DNA of 33,500 nt from Oleispira sp963933055 (GCA_963933055.1 CAWVSY010000042.1:1-33500), one strand, 5' to 3'. Numbered from the stretch's first letter, positions 1 through 8,183 are shown. Translations and numbers: made by a program. The notes: generated by a model not told the origin, from the letters alone.

Positions 1-19
1 GTTAGTAGAAGTAGTTTCA

Positions 20-2011
20 ATGTTAAATCTAGATGCGCTGTCTCAACTTAAGTCTTTAAAGCAAGAACTTCACGAAAGTGTTCCTCGTCATGAAGGCAAG
101 GTCCGCGCAACTGGAGGCCGTTATGGCTTTGTAAATACTGACGATAATCAGCAGTTTTTTCTTAGCCCTGATGAGATGGACAAAGTTTTATCAGGTGATG
201 TGATTGCTTTTCGCGTTGAAGAGACAAAAGAAGGCAAATCTCAGGCGATCATTGAGAAGTTAATTTCTACGGCTCAAGATGAATTTGTCGGTCAGTATAT
301 CGTTAAGGGCAAAGGTCATTTTATATCCCCTGACCATCCAACGTTCAATCGTTGGGTTTTTGTTCCTCCCGCTCAGCGTAATAGCGCCAAAGATGGCGAT
401 TTAGTCGCTTGTAAGATCTCTCAGCACCCTTATCCACATGGCAAAGTCCAAGCTCAAGTATTAGACGTTGTTGGTCAGGCCAGTGATCGTCAAATCGAAA
501 GTTCGATGATGATGCGTAAGTGGGATATTGCGGGTGACTTTTCTGAGCATTGCAATAATGAAGCTCAAGCTTTGCTATCGGTTATGGATGCAGCAACAAC
601 CGCAGAAGCGCGTAGTGATTTGACCCAAACAACGTGGTTGACTATCGATTCTGCAATGAGCCGAGATTTAGATGATGCGCTTTATTGCGAGAAGACTAGC
701 GAAGGCTGGTTATTGCAGGTAGCGATTGCCGACCCAAGCTGTGCCATTAAGCCAGGCTCAGAGCTTGATAAAGAAGCTTTACGCCGTGCGACGTCGACTT
801 ATTTTGCTGACAATATGGTACCCATGTTGCCAAGTGCCTTATCTGAAGGCGCTTTCTCTTTGCTGCCTGAACAAGTACGTCCAGCGATGGCGTGTTATTT
901 AACGGTTTCGAGTGCTGGTGAAATCACCGATTGCCGTATTGAAAATGCGTTAATTGAGTCCAAAGCAAAATTGAGCTATGTACAAGTTGCAGCCTTTTTA
1001 GAGGGGGCTGACAGTGATTTGGTTGATCAGATTTCTGATACGGTTAAGCCAGTATTAACGGTATTAAATGATTGTGCGCTGGCCTTGAATAGCTATCGTC
1101 GTAAGAACAATTTAGTGCTTGATGATCGTACAGAATTTAGAGCAAATCTGAATGAGAGTGGTAAGGTTGAACAGATCGTCTCTTTAGAGCGTAATCAAGC
1201 TCATAAGTTGGTTGAAGAATGCATGGTCGCGGTTAACCGCAGTATTGCTAACTTCTTAGCGGAAAAAGAGCATGGGCTGTTTATTCAGCATGCGGGTATT
1301 CGCTCTGAGCGTCAGGGTGAAGCTCGAGCATTGATTAAAGAGCAATTGAAGATAGAAAATCCAGAGAAGGTAACGACTTTGGAAGGCTTCGTTGAAGTTC
1401 AGCAGTTAATCGCTGCGGGTAATCCGGATGCCGATGGCGCGCCTTTTGAATTGCCTTTGCAGGCTATTCTTGCGCGTCAGTTAGAGCGCAGTAAATACGG
1501 AACGGAAGTAAAACCTCACGTTGGAATGGGGTTGCCTGCTTATACCACCTTTACGTCACCTATTCGTAAGTACAATGATTTATTGGTACATCGTTTAGTG
1601 AAATCGTACTTGGCAGATGCGCCGATCAGCCCGATTACTGACGATGTTTTAGAGCAGGTTAGTAAAGGACAAAATAATAGCCGTATGGCCGCTTGGCAGA
1701 CGGATCAGTGGTTGAAAGCTGAATGGTTGCTGCGTCAGTTTGCTATCGAGAAAAAAGAGCAAGCAGGCTTGGCGCGTAGCGGTCAAATTGTTCAAGTGAA
1801 TAGTGGTGGTTTCACGGTTCGTTTGGATGATTGTGGTATTGAAGGTCAGGTAGATGTTCGTCGTAATAAAGAATGGAAGTTTGATACTAAGACCATGACT
1901 CATACGAAGGGTGAAACAACTTATCGCTTGGAGCAAAAAGTGAACGTTAGTATCGCCAGTGTGGTGCCGGTATTACGTGAAGTAAAATTCACCCTGTGTG
2001 AAGAGGGCTAG
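20..2011 (+). CDS. rnb: Exoribonuclease II (RNase II)
   Basis: Processive 3'-to-5' exoribonuclease that degrades unstructured RNA in the cytoplasm. The 663-residue protein aligns by eye with E. coli RNase II (644 residues) from end to end: cold-shock-like RNA-binding domains in roughly the first 190 residues, the catalytic RNB domain from about 205 to 550, and a C-terminal S1 domain from about 580. The metal-binding cluster is intact (IDSAMSRDLDDALY, with Asp210, Asp216, Asp218 and Asp219), and the TSPIRKYND motif of the RNB domain is present. The ATG at 20 fits the family N-terminus (leader, then QLKQELH-like sequence), but the Shine-Dalgarno is weak and only 19 bases precede it, so its promoter is outside the window. 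It is convergent with the next gene and ends at a shared terminator. RNase R is less likely because there is no long basic tail. Confidence 0.95.
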   Translation: MLNLDALSQLKSLKQELHESVPRHEGKVRATGGRYGFVNTDDNQQFFLSPDEMDKVLSGDVIAFRVEETKEGKSQAIIEKLISTAQDEFVGQYIVKGKGHFISPDHPTFNRWVFVPPAQRNSAKDGDLVACKISQHPYPHGKVQAQVLDVVGQASDRQIESSMMMRKWDIAGDFSEHCNNEAQALLSVMDAATTAEARSDLTQTTWLTIDSAMSRDLDDALYCEKTSEGWLLQVAIADPSCAIKPGSELDKEALRRATSTYFADNMVPMLPSALSEGAFSLLPEQVRPAMACYLTVSSAGEITDCRIENALIESKAKLSYVQVAAFLEGADSDLVDQISDTVKPVLTVLNDCALALNSYRRKNNLVLDDRTEFRANLNESGKVEQIVSLERNQAHKLVEECMVAVNRSIANFLAEKEHGLFIQHAGIRSERQGEARALIKEQLKIENPEKVTTLEGFVEVQQLIAAGNPDADGAPFELPLQAILARQLERSKYGTEVKPHVGMGLPAYTTFTSPIRKYNDLLVHRLVKSYLADAPISPITDDVLEQVSKGQNNSRMAAWQTDQWLKAEWLLRQFAIEKKEQAGLARSGQIVQVNSGGFTVRLDDCGIEGQVDVRRNKEWKFDTKTMTHTKGETTYRLEQKVNVSIASVVPVLREVKFTLCEEG

Positions 2012-2014
2012 TCG

Positions 2015-2069
2015 CGTAAATTATTTTACGGCTGTACAAAAAAAGGGCTTCTTATGAAGCCCTTTTTTT
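2015..2069. terminator. Bidirectional intrinsic terminator between rnb and the DUF885 gene
   Basis: A hairpin with arms at about 2039-2051 and 2056-2068 (core GGGCTTC / GAAGCCC, loop TTAT) is flanked by an A-run on the left and a T-run on the right, so it can terminate transcription from both sides. A smaller hairpin, CGTAAA-TTAT-TTTACG (2015-2030), lies just before it. It sits between two convergent genes, as expected for a shared terminator. Confidence 0.88.
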
Positions 2070-2076
2070 ATGTTTG

Positions 2077-3960
2077 TTAATCTTTTAGTTCAATCCAAAG
2101 ATCAACTTGTTGCTCTAAAATATCCAGTGGTAAAGCACCTTGCCCTAAAATAACATTATGAAATTCTGCAAGATTGAAATCTTTTCCTAAGGCTTTTTTT
2201 GCTTTTTTGCGTAAACGCTCAATTTCAATAGCACCAATTTTATAGCTGGTGGCTTGCCCTGGCATGACCAAGTAGCGCTGAATGGCTTTCATTGAATCTT
2301 GTTCTGAGAACGGTGTATTGGCTATGCGATAGTCTAGTGCTTGTTGCTGACTCCAACCTTTCGCGTGTAATCCCGTATCGATGACTAAGCGAACAGCGCG
2401 CCACAGTTCCATAATAAGTTGACCATAGCGTTCTTCATCAGAGGTGTAGCCACCCATTTCATCAGCCAACTTTTCGGCATAAAGTGCCCAGCCTTCACTG
2501 TAAGCGTTAAAGCCCATTAAGCGGCGGAAGCTTGGTAGGTTGGTATTCTCTCGTGCTAGTGCTATTTGCATATGATGTCCTGGCAGCGCCTCGTGGTATG
2601 CCAAGGCTGCTAGACGATATTTAGGTAAATCGTGCTGGCGTGCTGGGTTTACGTAATAAAAGCCGGGTCGGGAACCGTCCATCGCGGGCTGTTCGTAAAA
2701 AGCAATCGGAGCGCTTTGCTGGCGATATTCTGCAACAGGACGAACAACGATGGGGGTTTTTGGCAGTGTTGAAAAGGCCGTGTGTAGGCGCATGGACATG
2801 GCCGCAACTTTGTCGCGTTGATAGGCAATGAAGTCGGCTTCACCTTGTGGCGTTTTTTCAAAACGTTCTGCGCTATCTTCCATCCAAGTGAAGAACGGTT
2901 TTAATTCAGCGAGCTTTGGATCAAAGTCTTTATCTTGAGCTCTGGGGTATTCAAGCGACGTTAGCAGTGTGCGAATTTTTTGTTGGATTCTGCTAACTTC
3001 AGACAATCCGATGGTATGTATCTCATCGGCACTTAATTCTGTTGTGGTATAACTTTGCAGCAATAATTGGTAATACGCAGCGCCATTAGGTAAATCACTG
3101 GCTACTTGAAATTCGGGCGCGCGCAGTTGCTGTTGTTTTAAAAATTTAATTAATTCTTGATACGCCGGCAGCAATGATTTTTTCATCGCGTAATTGGCTT
3201 TTTTGATTAATACCTTATTGCTGCTTTGATAGAGCCCTAGCGCGTCAATCTTTTCATTGAAATCAGACCATATAGGGCTTTCGCCTTGCTTGCTAAAGGG
3301 CGCTCCTTTGATCACATTTTCAGCGGCAGCGATGATGCTTGGATAAACAAATGCTGGAGCGATGATGCCGGCTTCTTCTGATTTTTCTAGCTGACTAATT
3401 AAGTCATTAAACAAGTGACGAACACCCTCGATGCGTTCGATGTAGTCGTGGGCGTCTTGAATATCATTAATTTCTTGATAGTTGATCAGTACATTAGGCA
3501 CCCGTGTATGCCAGCCTCCCATTTGAGTGAGTGGGTAGCCATGATGTTGAAACGGTGTAAATAAAAGTGATTCTTCAATGTCTTGCAGTAATAGTTCGTA
3601 GGATACTTGGTTTTCTGAGCTTAACGCGGGTTGCACAATGTTGATTAAGCGCTGACGAAATTCTTGCAGTGCTTCGTTATATTGCTGTTCTGCTTCTAGC
3701 GAAATATCATCCCACTCGAATTGTCCGGGTATCGCAAGACTGCTGCGTAATACAGGACTGTTGTCCAGCTGATATTGGTAAAATTCTTGGAAAATTTCTT
3801 CTGCTTGCTGTTGTGCTTTCTCAATGTCTGCTTGTTCAAAAACTTCGACTTCAGCAACTTGAGTCTGTAATGGGTTCAGCTGACAAGCGCTTAGAATATA
3901 AGTGCTGGCAATTAATGCAGAGGTTTTGAGTGTTGTGGCAATAATACGTCTATAAAACAT
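2077..3960 (-). CDS. DUF885 family putative metallopeptidase, lipoprotein
   Basis: Predicted 627-residue exported lipoprotein of the DUF885 family. From the chosen ATG (3960) the N-terminus is basic (MFYRR), then hydrophobic, and ends in a lipobox, LSAC, with Cys26 as the lipidated residue. An upstream in-frame start at 3996 would place 12 extra residues before the signal peptide and is less likely. The family signature HEALPGHH is present around residues 456-463; DUF885 proteins share this HExxPGHH-type motif and are thought to be zinc-dependent peptidases, but the substrate here is unknown. The rest of the protein is helical and rich in Gln and Leu. The gene stands alone: it converges on rnb and is followed upstream (in its own direction) by tapT, 48 bases away and on the same strand, so the two could be co-transcribed. 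Confidence 0.85.
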   Translation of the reverse strand: MFYRRIIATTLKTSALIASTYILSACQLNPLQTQVAEVEVFEQADIEKAQQQAEEIFQEFYQYQLDNSPVLRSSLAIPGQFEWDDISLEAEQQYNEALQEFRQRLINIVQPALSSENQVSYELLLQDIEESLLFTPFQHHGYPLTQMGGWHTRVPNVLINYQEINDIQDAHDYIERIEGVRHLFNDLISQLEKSEEAGIIAPAFVYPSIIAAAENVIKGAPFSKQGESPIWSDFNEKIDALGLYQSSNKVLIKKANYAMKKSLLPAYQELIKFLKQQQLRAPEFQVASDLPNGAAYYQLLLQSYTTTELSADEIHTIGLSEVSRIQQKIRTLLTSLEYPRAQDKDFDPKLAELKPFFTWMEDSAERFEKTPQGEADFIAYQRDKVAAMSMRLHTAFSTLPKTPIVVRPVAEYRQQSAPIAFYEQPAMDGSRPGFYYVNPARQHDLPKYRLAALAYHEALPGHHMQIALARENTNLPSFRRLMGFNAYSEGWALYAEKLADEMGGYTSDEERYGQLIMELWRAVRLVIDTGLHAKGWSQQQALDYRIANTPFSEQDSMKAIQRYLVMPGQATSYKIGAIEIERLRKKAKKALGKDFNLAEFHNVILGQGALPLDILEQQVDLWIELKD

Positions 3961-4008
3961 CTTGAATCTCGAACAAAGAATATCGACCCGCATCATAGCA
4001 GGGGGAGT

Positions 4009-4596
4009 TTATCGCAACAAATTTACCAGCTGATTCTGCAGCAGGTTAAAATTGTTCATTAAAATGTTGGCGCTATGGTCGTTAGGGAAACCTTCACGAA
4101 TTGCCCATTCGATTGCTTCCATTGTTGATAGTCCTTGCTGATTACGGCGCAGCACAAACTTACTGGTCGCAGAAGTAATACTGACTTGAGGTAAGCTTTT
4201 TAACCACGGACTTTGATTCAGCATTTTTTGTGCTTCTTGCCAGGTTCCGTCAATGACCCATAGGTGGGTGATGGTTTGCATTGACGGTGTAATAGGGAGG
4301 CTATTGTCCCCGGGAAATAATAAAAAATGCCCAGGTTCTGGTTGCGAAGATGGCATGCTGAGCCTAGGGCTGATTAATTCAGGCTTTCTATGCCAGCGAT
4401 AACGCTTGATGTTCGGGCTGCTGAGCACGGCCCATTGTCCAGTATTATCATTGCGTTGCCATTCTTTGCTGTGGCTGCAGAGCATGATGGTAAAAGGCAG
4501 GCCAGTTTGTATGAGCTTTTCACACATACAAGCAGGCTCAGGCAGTCGGCAACGAATGCAATGGGCATTATAGAAAGGGGAGTATGGGCTGAGCAT
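4009..4596 (-). CDS. tapT: tRNA-uridine aminocarboxypropyltransferase (DTW domain)
   Basis: DTW-domain protein of about 195 residues. E. coli TapT (YfiP) of this family transfers the 3-amino-3-carboxypropyl group from S-adenosylmethionine to a uridine in the tRNA variable loop (acp3U47). Visible hallmarks are the DGTW motif (Asp116 to Trp119, followed by QEAQKML) and a Cys-rich N-terminus (Cys13, Cys16, Cys23, Cys25) that probably binds zinc. A GTG start at 4605 would add three residues; the ATG at 4596 matches family N-termini but neither has a strong Shine-Dalgarno, so the start is uncertain. The stop lies 48 bases from the DUF885 start. The bacterial family has more than one subgroup, so the exact tRNA position modified is inferred. 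Confidence 0.8.
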   Translation of the reverse strand: MLSPYSPFYNAHCIRCRLPEPACMCEKLIQTGLPFTIMLCSHSKEWQRNDNTGQWAVLSSPNIKRYRWHRKPELISPRLSMPSSQPEPGHFLLFPGDNSLPITPSMQTITHLWVIDGTWQEAQKMLNQSPWLKSLPQVSITSATSKFVLRRNQQGLSTMEAIEWAIREGFPNDHSANILMNNFNLLQNQLVNLLR

Positions 4597-4609
4597 CTTT
4601 AGCACTACT

Positions 4610-4651
4610 TATTTAAGACTATGTATTTAAGATTATTTATTTAGGCTAGGC
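4610..4651. repeat. Three imperfect 14-bp tandem repeats over a gene end
   Basis: Three copies with a period of 14 bases (4610-4623 TATTTAAGACTATG, 4624-4637 TATTTAAGATTATT, 4638-4651 TATTTAGGCTAGGC). The repeat covers the stop codon and last codons of the zinc ribbon gene and the gap before tapT. It looks like slippage duplication of an AT-rich segment. On the minus strand it supplies several TTAAATA-like elements ahead of tapT that could act as -10 sequences. Confidence 0.7.
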
Positions 4652-4839
4652 ATCACAAAAGGTGACGTCGTAGAAGTAGTAAATACATGTTTTGTTAATG
4701 TTTGGTGTACGTGCCCACATTGGTCGCAATAGACTATGATAAACCAAGGGCTTCCATTTTTTGCCCGCTCAACGCTGTCTTTTGATTTAAAGTTTTCGAT
4801 TCCTTCAGCAGAGCAGCTTGGGCATTTAGGTTCAGCCAT
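4633..4839 (-). CDS. Small zinc ribbon protein, function unknown
   Basis: A 68-residue protein with two CxxC knuckles (Cys6/Cys9 in KCPSCSAEG and Cys38/Cys41 in YCDQCGHVH) separated by 28 residues, which is the layout of a single rubredoxin-type zinc ribbon. No signal peptide or membrane segment. The ATG at 4839 is preceded by a GAGG Shine-Dalgarno at good distance; a longer reading from 4887 would run into the divergent gene and lacks support. Small proteins of this kind are widespread in marine gammaproteobacteria, but I know of no assigned role. It starts only 42 bases from the divergent DUF4892 gene and precedes tapT on the same strand, so co-transcription with tapT is likely. Confidence 0.72.
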   Translation of the reverse strand: MAEPKCPSCSAEGIENFKSKDSVERAKNGSPWFIIVYCDQCGHVHQTLTKHVFTTSTTSPFVMPSLNK

Positions 4840-4881
4840 GGTAACCTCATTTTTAATTAATTTTTTGTAAGAGTTTATAGG

Positions 4882-5778
4882 ATGCAATTATCCGCTATGA
4901 GTTCCCATAAGCAAGTCATGAGCTTTGTTCTATCTGTATTTTGTTGTTTATTTTCGGTATTACTGACACCTATTGCTCTGGCAGATGAACCTTTTCCGCG
5001 TGCGGATTTGATTGAGTCTAAAGCATTTGATAATACAGAGTATCGCTTGGTTCTTTCGGGGTTACAGAGGCGTGAGGCGGTGACCAGTGGTGAGGTTGAG
5101 CGTTTAATTAATGCGGATGTGAAAAGAACGTTTTGGCAGTTGTCGAGCAACCATGAAGTTTCTCAGGTTATGTCACACTATCTGAATCAGTGGGATGGCG
5201 AGGTATTGTATCAATGTCGTGGCTTGGATTGTGGCAGCAGTAATTTTTGGGCTAATAAGATTTTTCATAATGCCAAACTTTATGGTCGAGATATTAATCA
5301 GGCCTATGCCGTGGTAATGGATCCTGAGAAAGAAAATAAGACGTATGTGTTGTATGCCATTCAGCGCAGTAAGAAAACCATCTATTTTAATATTGATGAA
5401 GTGGATAGTTCAGATGCAATCGAAAATGAAGAAGTTGCTCGTCAAAGCATAAAAACAGCCATCAATAATGGTGCTGGTTGGCTACCTGGCTTCAATACTA
5501 TTGATGGTCGTATTGATGACAAAGCGTCTAAAGTTTTGATTGAAACCTTGAAGGGGCTTGATGCTGGTATTAAGCGTCGATTGTATTTGATTGTTCATTG
5601 TTATCAGGCCAATAACATGGCGGATAATTTTTCCTGTTCAACCCGTTTGTCACAACAACTGCGTGCAGCTGTGTATGAAGGCTTTGAAATTCCTGTTTTT
5701 GGTCATGGCGCTTTGACCTTGCCTCCAGGGGATGCTCTTAAGCCTCAATTGCGATTCATGCTGTGGCCTAAGCGCTAA
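4882..5778 (+). CDS. DUF4892 domain exported protein
   Basis: A 298-residue protein with a signal peptide (hydrophobic core at about residues 14-31, ALA|DEP cleavage after residue 34), so periplasmic or outer-membrane associated. The mature part matches what I know of DUF4892 proteins of Pseudomonas and relatives: an N-terminal region that handles a 'displacement' style sequence (YLNQWDGEVLYQC, GLDCGSSNFWAN) and a C-terminal half with an OmpA-like feel but without a clear peptidoglycan-binding motif. Alternative ATGs at 4897 and 4918 exist and would shorten the signal peptide; the first has AGG too close to be an ideal Shine-Dalgarno, so the start is uncertain. It lies immediately upstream of prmB (36-base gap or less), probably in one transcript. 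Function unknown. Confidence 0.78.
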   Translation: MQLSAMSSHKQVMSFVLSVFCCLFSVLLTPIALADEPFPRADLIESKAFDNTEYRLVLSGLQRREAVTSGEVERLINADVKRTFWQLSSNHEVSQVMSHYLNQWDGEVLYQCRGLDCGSSNFWANKIFHNAKLYGRDINQAYAVVMDPEKENKTYVLYAIQRSKKTIYFNIDEVDSSDAIENEEVARQSIKTAINNGAGWLPGFNTIDGRIDDKASKVLIETLKGLDAGIKRRLYLIVHCYQANNMADNFSCSTRLSQQLRAAVYEGFEIPVFGHGALTLPPGDALKPQLRFMLWPKR

Positions 5779-5814
5779 AATCACTGAGTCTGAGCTTGGT
5801 TGCAAGCTTCGTCA

Positions 5815-6831
5815 ATGTTAGAATGTTGCCCTATTTTTTTGTCTGGTGTGACTGTGTCCAGTAACCTTGAATCTGAAATCTCTTATCAACTATCTGATGA
5901 AGCCTGCGCTGAGGCGTTGGCTGAACTTTCAACGTTGCAAGATATGCTGCGTTGGAGCATAAGCCGTATGAATGAAGCGGGCCTTTATTTTGGCCATGGT
6001 ACGGATAATGCCCGTGATGACGCCGTTATGTTGGTGACTCATGCTTTGCACCTTCCTTGGAATATTGATCACGACTGGCAAAATGCTAAGCTGACTCGCA
6101 GTGAGCGAGAAAGCGTGATTTCTATGGTTTCTCGTCGCATTAATGAGCGTATGCCAACACCGTATTTGACGGGTGAAGCGTGGTTTTATGGCTTACCTTT
6201 TTCGGTTGACGAGCGCGTCTTGATTCCTCGATCACCTATTGCTGAAATTATTGCGGCGCGGTTTCAGCCATGGTTAGGGGGGGGATCTGGTAATAAGTCT
6301 GTTCATCGGATTTTGGATTTATGCACAGGCAGTGGCTGTATCGGTATTGCGTGTGCAACTGAATTTCCTCAGGCGCATGTTGAGTTGTTGGATATTTCGT
6401 TTGATGCTTTAACCTTGGCAGAAGAAAATATTGCTCGCCATGAATTGAGCGACAGAGTGATGGCTTTGCAGTCTGATTTGTTTGATGCCGCTGATGGTAA
6501 ATACGACATTATTGTATCGAATCCACCGTATGTGGATGCGGATGATATGAGCTGTTTACCAGAGGAGTTCCATAACGAGCCAGAGTTGGCGTTAGCCGCT
6601 GGCGAAGATGGGTTAGATCTTGTGCGCATCATGTTGGCGCAAGCGCGCCAGTATTTAGCCGATGATGGTATCTTTATTGTTGAAGTGGGTAATAGTTGGC
6701 CTGCTTTAGAGGATGCTTATCCAACGGTGCCTTTTATGTGGCAAGAATTTGAAATGGGCGGTCATGGGGTTTTTGTTTTGACCGCTGATCAGCTTGATGA
6801 GTGTGCTGAAGCGCTAAAGTTAAAGCTTTAA
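5815..6831 (+). CDS. prmB: Ribosomal protein L3 N5-glutamine methyltransferase
   Basis: SAM-dependent methyltransferase that methylates a glutamine side chain of ribosomal protein L3. The protein follows E. coli PrmB closely: an N-terminal helical domain (LQDMLRWSISRMNEAG, YFGHGTDNARDDAV), the IPRSPIAEII segment, the SAM motif I (LDLCTGSGCIGIA) and the catalytic NPPY tetrad near residues 236-239. PrmB rather than PrmC is supported by the LRWSISR and GHGTDN segments, which PrmC lacks. The start is not decided by a clear Shine-Dalgarno: TTG 5800, ATG 5815 and GTG 5848 or 5854 are all possible; homologues begin shortly before the LQDMLRW segment, so a start at 5848-5854 would also give a full-length enzyme. 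It is followed by aroC, as in Pseudomonas. Confidence 0.94.
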   Translation: MLECCPIFLSGVTVSSNLESEISYQLSDEACAEALAELSTLQDMLRWSISRMNEAGLYFGHGTDNARDDAVMLVTHALHLPWNIDHDWQNAKLTRSERESVISMVSRRINERMPTPYLTGEAWFYGLPFSVDERVLIPRSPIAEIIAARFQPWLGGGSGNKSVHRILDLCTGSGCIGIACATEFPQAHVELLDISFDALTLAEENIARHELSDRVMALQSDLFDAADGKYDIIVSNPPYVDADDMSCLPEEFHNEPELALAAGEDGLDLVRIMLAQARQYLADDGIFIVEVGNSWPALEDAYPTVPFMWQEFEMGGHGVFVLTADQLDECAEALKLKL

Positions 6832-6853
6832 AGAATACTTTTTAAAGAATAGC
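6826..6853. repeat. 14-bp direct repeat at the end of prmB
   Basis: TTTAAAGAATA occurs at 6827-6837 and 6841-6851, a period of 14 bases, and the first copy spans the prmB stop codon. This is the second place in the window where a period-14 AT-rich repeat spans a stop codon (the other is at 4610-4651). Confidence 0.6.
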
Positions 6854-6879
6854 TTTGTAGAATCAAAATAATTGTATCA

Positions 6880-6995
6880 AACAATCTAGTGTTGGGTGAT
6901 TGTGGAGCAAATATCTAAAACATGGATGTTTTAGTTAAGGCTACAGGGAGGTATTTACGCCGTTTTACGGAATAAGTACCCAATGCTAGGTTGTT
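6880..6995 (+). ncRNA. Putative structured RNA element in the aroC leader
   Basis: The prmB-aroC gap (6832-7022) holds a 116-nt segment whose ends pair over 18 consecutive bases: 6880-6897 with 6978-6995, with three G-U pairs (6885/6990, 6890/6985, 6891/6984). In the complementary strand these would be A-C mismatches, so a plus-strand RNA, the direction of aroC, is favoured. Inside are a perfect 8-bp hairpin (6915-6934, CTAAAACA / TGTTTTAG, loop TGGA) and a small CCGT-TTT-ACGG hairpin (6960-6970). A GGAGGT sequence (6947-6952) that matches the anti-Shine-Dalgarno lies between them with no start codon at useful distance. The right arm ends 27 bases before the aroC ATG. It could be a cis-regulatory leader or a short inverted-repeat mobile element (MITE-like); I do not recognise a known family. 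Confidence 0.5.
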
Positions 6996-7022
6996 AATTA
7001 AAAATTTAAAACGGACAAAAAT

Positions 7023-8126
7023 ATGTCAGGTAATACGTTTGGTAAAAGTTTCACAGTGACCACCTTTGGTGAAAGTCACGGTATCGCGTTAGGCTGTATT
7101 GTTGATGGCTGTCCTCCTGGAATTGAATTGTGCGAAGCAGATTTGCAGCATGATTTAGATTTGCGCAAGCCAGGAACATCTAAGTTTACAACTCAGCGTC
7201 GTGAGCCTGATCAAGTGAAAATTTTATCCGGTGTTTTTGAAGGTAAAACCACCGGTACGCCAATTGGTATGATCATTGAAAATACTGATCAGCGTTCAAA
7301 AGATTATTCGAACATTGCCGATACCTTCCGTCCTGCTCACGCGGATTATGCCTATACCCATAAATACGGTTTCCGTGATTATCGTGGTGGCGGTCGTTCT
7401 TCTGCCCGTGAAACCGCCATGCGTGTTGCTGCTGGTGCCGTCGCGAAGAAATTCTTGCTTGCCAAAGGCATTGAGGTTCGTGGCTATTTATCTCAGCTGG
7501 GTCCAATTAAGATTGATCCTGCAAATTTTGATTGGAACGAAGTGCGTAATAACCCATTTTTCTGCCCCGATGCTTCAAAAGTGTCTGAAATGGAAGCTTA
7601 CATGGAAGCACTGCGTAAAGAGTGTAATTCTGTGGGTGCCAAAATTAGTGTTACTGCGACAGGCTTAACGCCGGGTCTTGGTGAGCCGATTTTTGATCGT
7701 CTTGATGCTGAAATCGCCCATGCTTTAATGAGTATTAATGCGGTGAAAGGCGTTGAAATTGGTGATGGTTTTGATTGTATTGCGCAAAAGGGCACCGAGC
7801 ATCGCGATGAAATGACTCCTGAAGGCTTCTTAGCCAATCACTCGGGGGGGATTGTTGGAGGTATTAGCACAGGCCAAGATATTATTGCGCACATTGCTTT
7901 GAAACCGACCTCCAGCATGGCCATACCTGGTCGTTCTATTAATAGTGTGGGCGAAGCGATTGAGGTCGTCACTAAAGGTCGTCATGATCCTTGTGTGGGT
8001 ATTCGTGCTACGCCAATTGCAGAAGCCATGTTAGCCATCGTCTTGATGGATCATTTCTTGCGCAACCGCGGTCAAAATGCCGATGTTGTGTGTGAAACTC
8101 CAATTATTAAAGGTCAGGCTGAGTAG
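7023..8126 (+). CDS. aroC: Chorismate synthase
   Basis: Last step of the shikimate pathway: converts 5-enolpyruvylshikimate-3-phosphate to chorismate, the branch point to aromatic amino acids, folate and quinones; needs reduced FMN. At 367 residues it is close to the E. coli enzyme (361). Family signatures are all visible: GNTFGKSFTVTTFGESHG at the N-terminus, the RPAHADYAY and RGGGRSSARET segments in the FMN and phosphate-binding region, and GGISTGQDI near residue 280. The ATG at 7023 is fixed by the conserved N-terminus even though its own Shine-Dalgarno is poor (ACGGAC). It follows prmB and the structured leader, and precedes an MFS gene, the order also known from Pseudomonas. Confidence 0.97.
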   Translation: MSGNTFGKSFTVTTFGESHGIALGCIVDGCPPGIELCEADLQHDLDLRKPGTSKFTTQRREPDQVKILSGVFEGKTTGTPIGMIIENTDQRSKDYSNIADTFRPAHADYAYTHKYGFRDYRGGGRSSARETAMRVAAGAVAKKFLLAKGIEVRGYLSQLGPIKIDPANFDWNEVRNNPFFCPDASKVSEMEAYMEALRKECNSVGAKISVTATGLTPGLGEPIFDRLDAEIAHALMSINAVKGVEIGDGFDCIAQKGTEHRDEMTPEGFLANHSGGIVGGISTGQDIIAHIALKPTSSMAIPGRSINSVGEAIEVVTKGRHDPCVGIRATPIAEAMLAIVLMDHFLRNRGQNADVVCETPIIKGQAE

Positions 8127-8157
8127 TTTTCTACTTTCTGATGTTTTGATATTTTAA

Positions 8158-8183
8158 GCTAGGCTCATATTCATGGGTCTAGC
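8158..8183 (+). promoter_or_regulatory. Hairpin between aroC and the MFS gene
   Basis: GCTAGGCTCAT (8158-8168) pairs with ATGGGTCTAGC (8173-8183) over 11 bases around an ATTC loop, with two G-U pairs that exist only in the plus-strand RNA. There is no T-run after it, so it is not a standard intrinsic terminator. It may be an mRNA processing or stability element between the two genes. Confidence 0.5.

Noticed and set aside
2640..2831. Opposite-strand open frames within the DUF885 gene and similar shadows in aroC, trpS, scpA and mtaD
   Set aside because: They lie fully inside well-supported genes, lack family matches, and have no ribosome-binding site.
6922..6975. A 17-residue leader peptide gene before aroC as a classical attenuator
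   Set aside because: Only one Tyr and one Phe codon and no Trp, the nearest Shine-Dalgarno is 14 bases away, and there is no terminator with T-run before aroC. Kept only as a side note to the structured leader.
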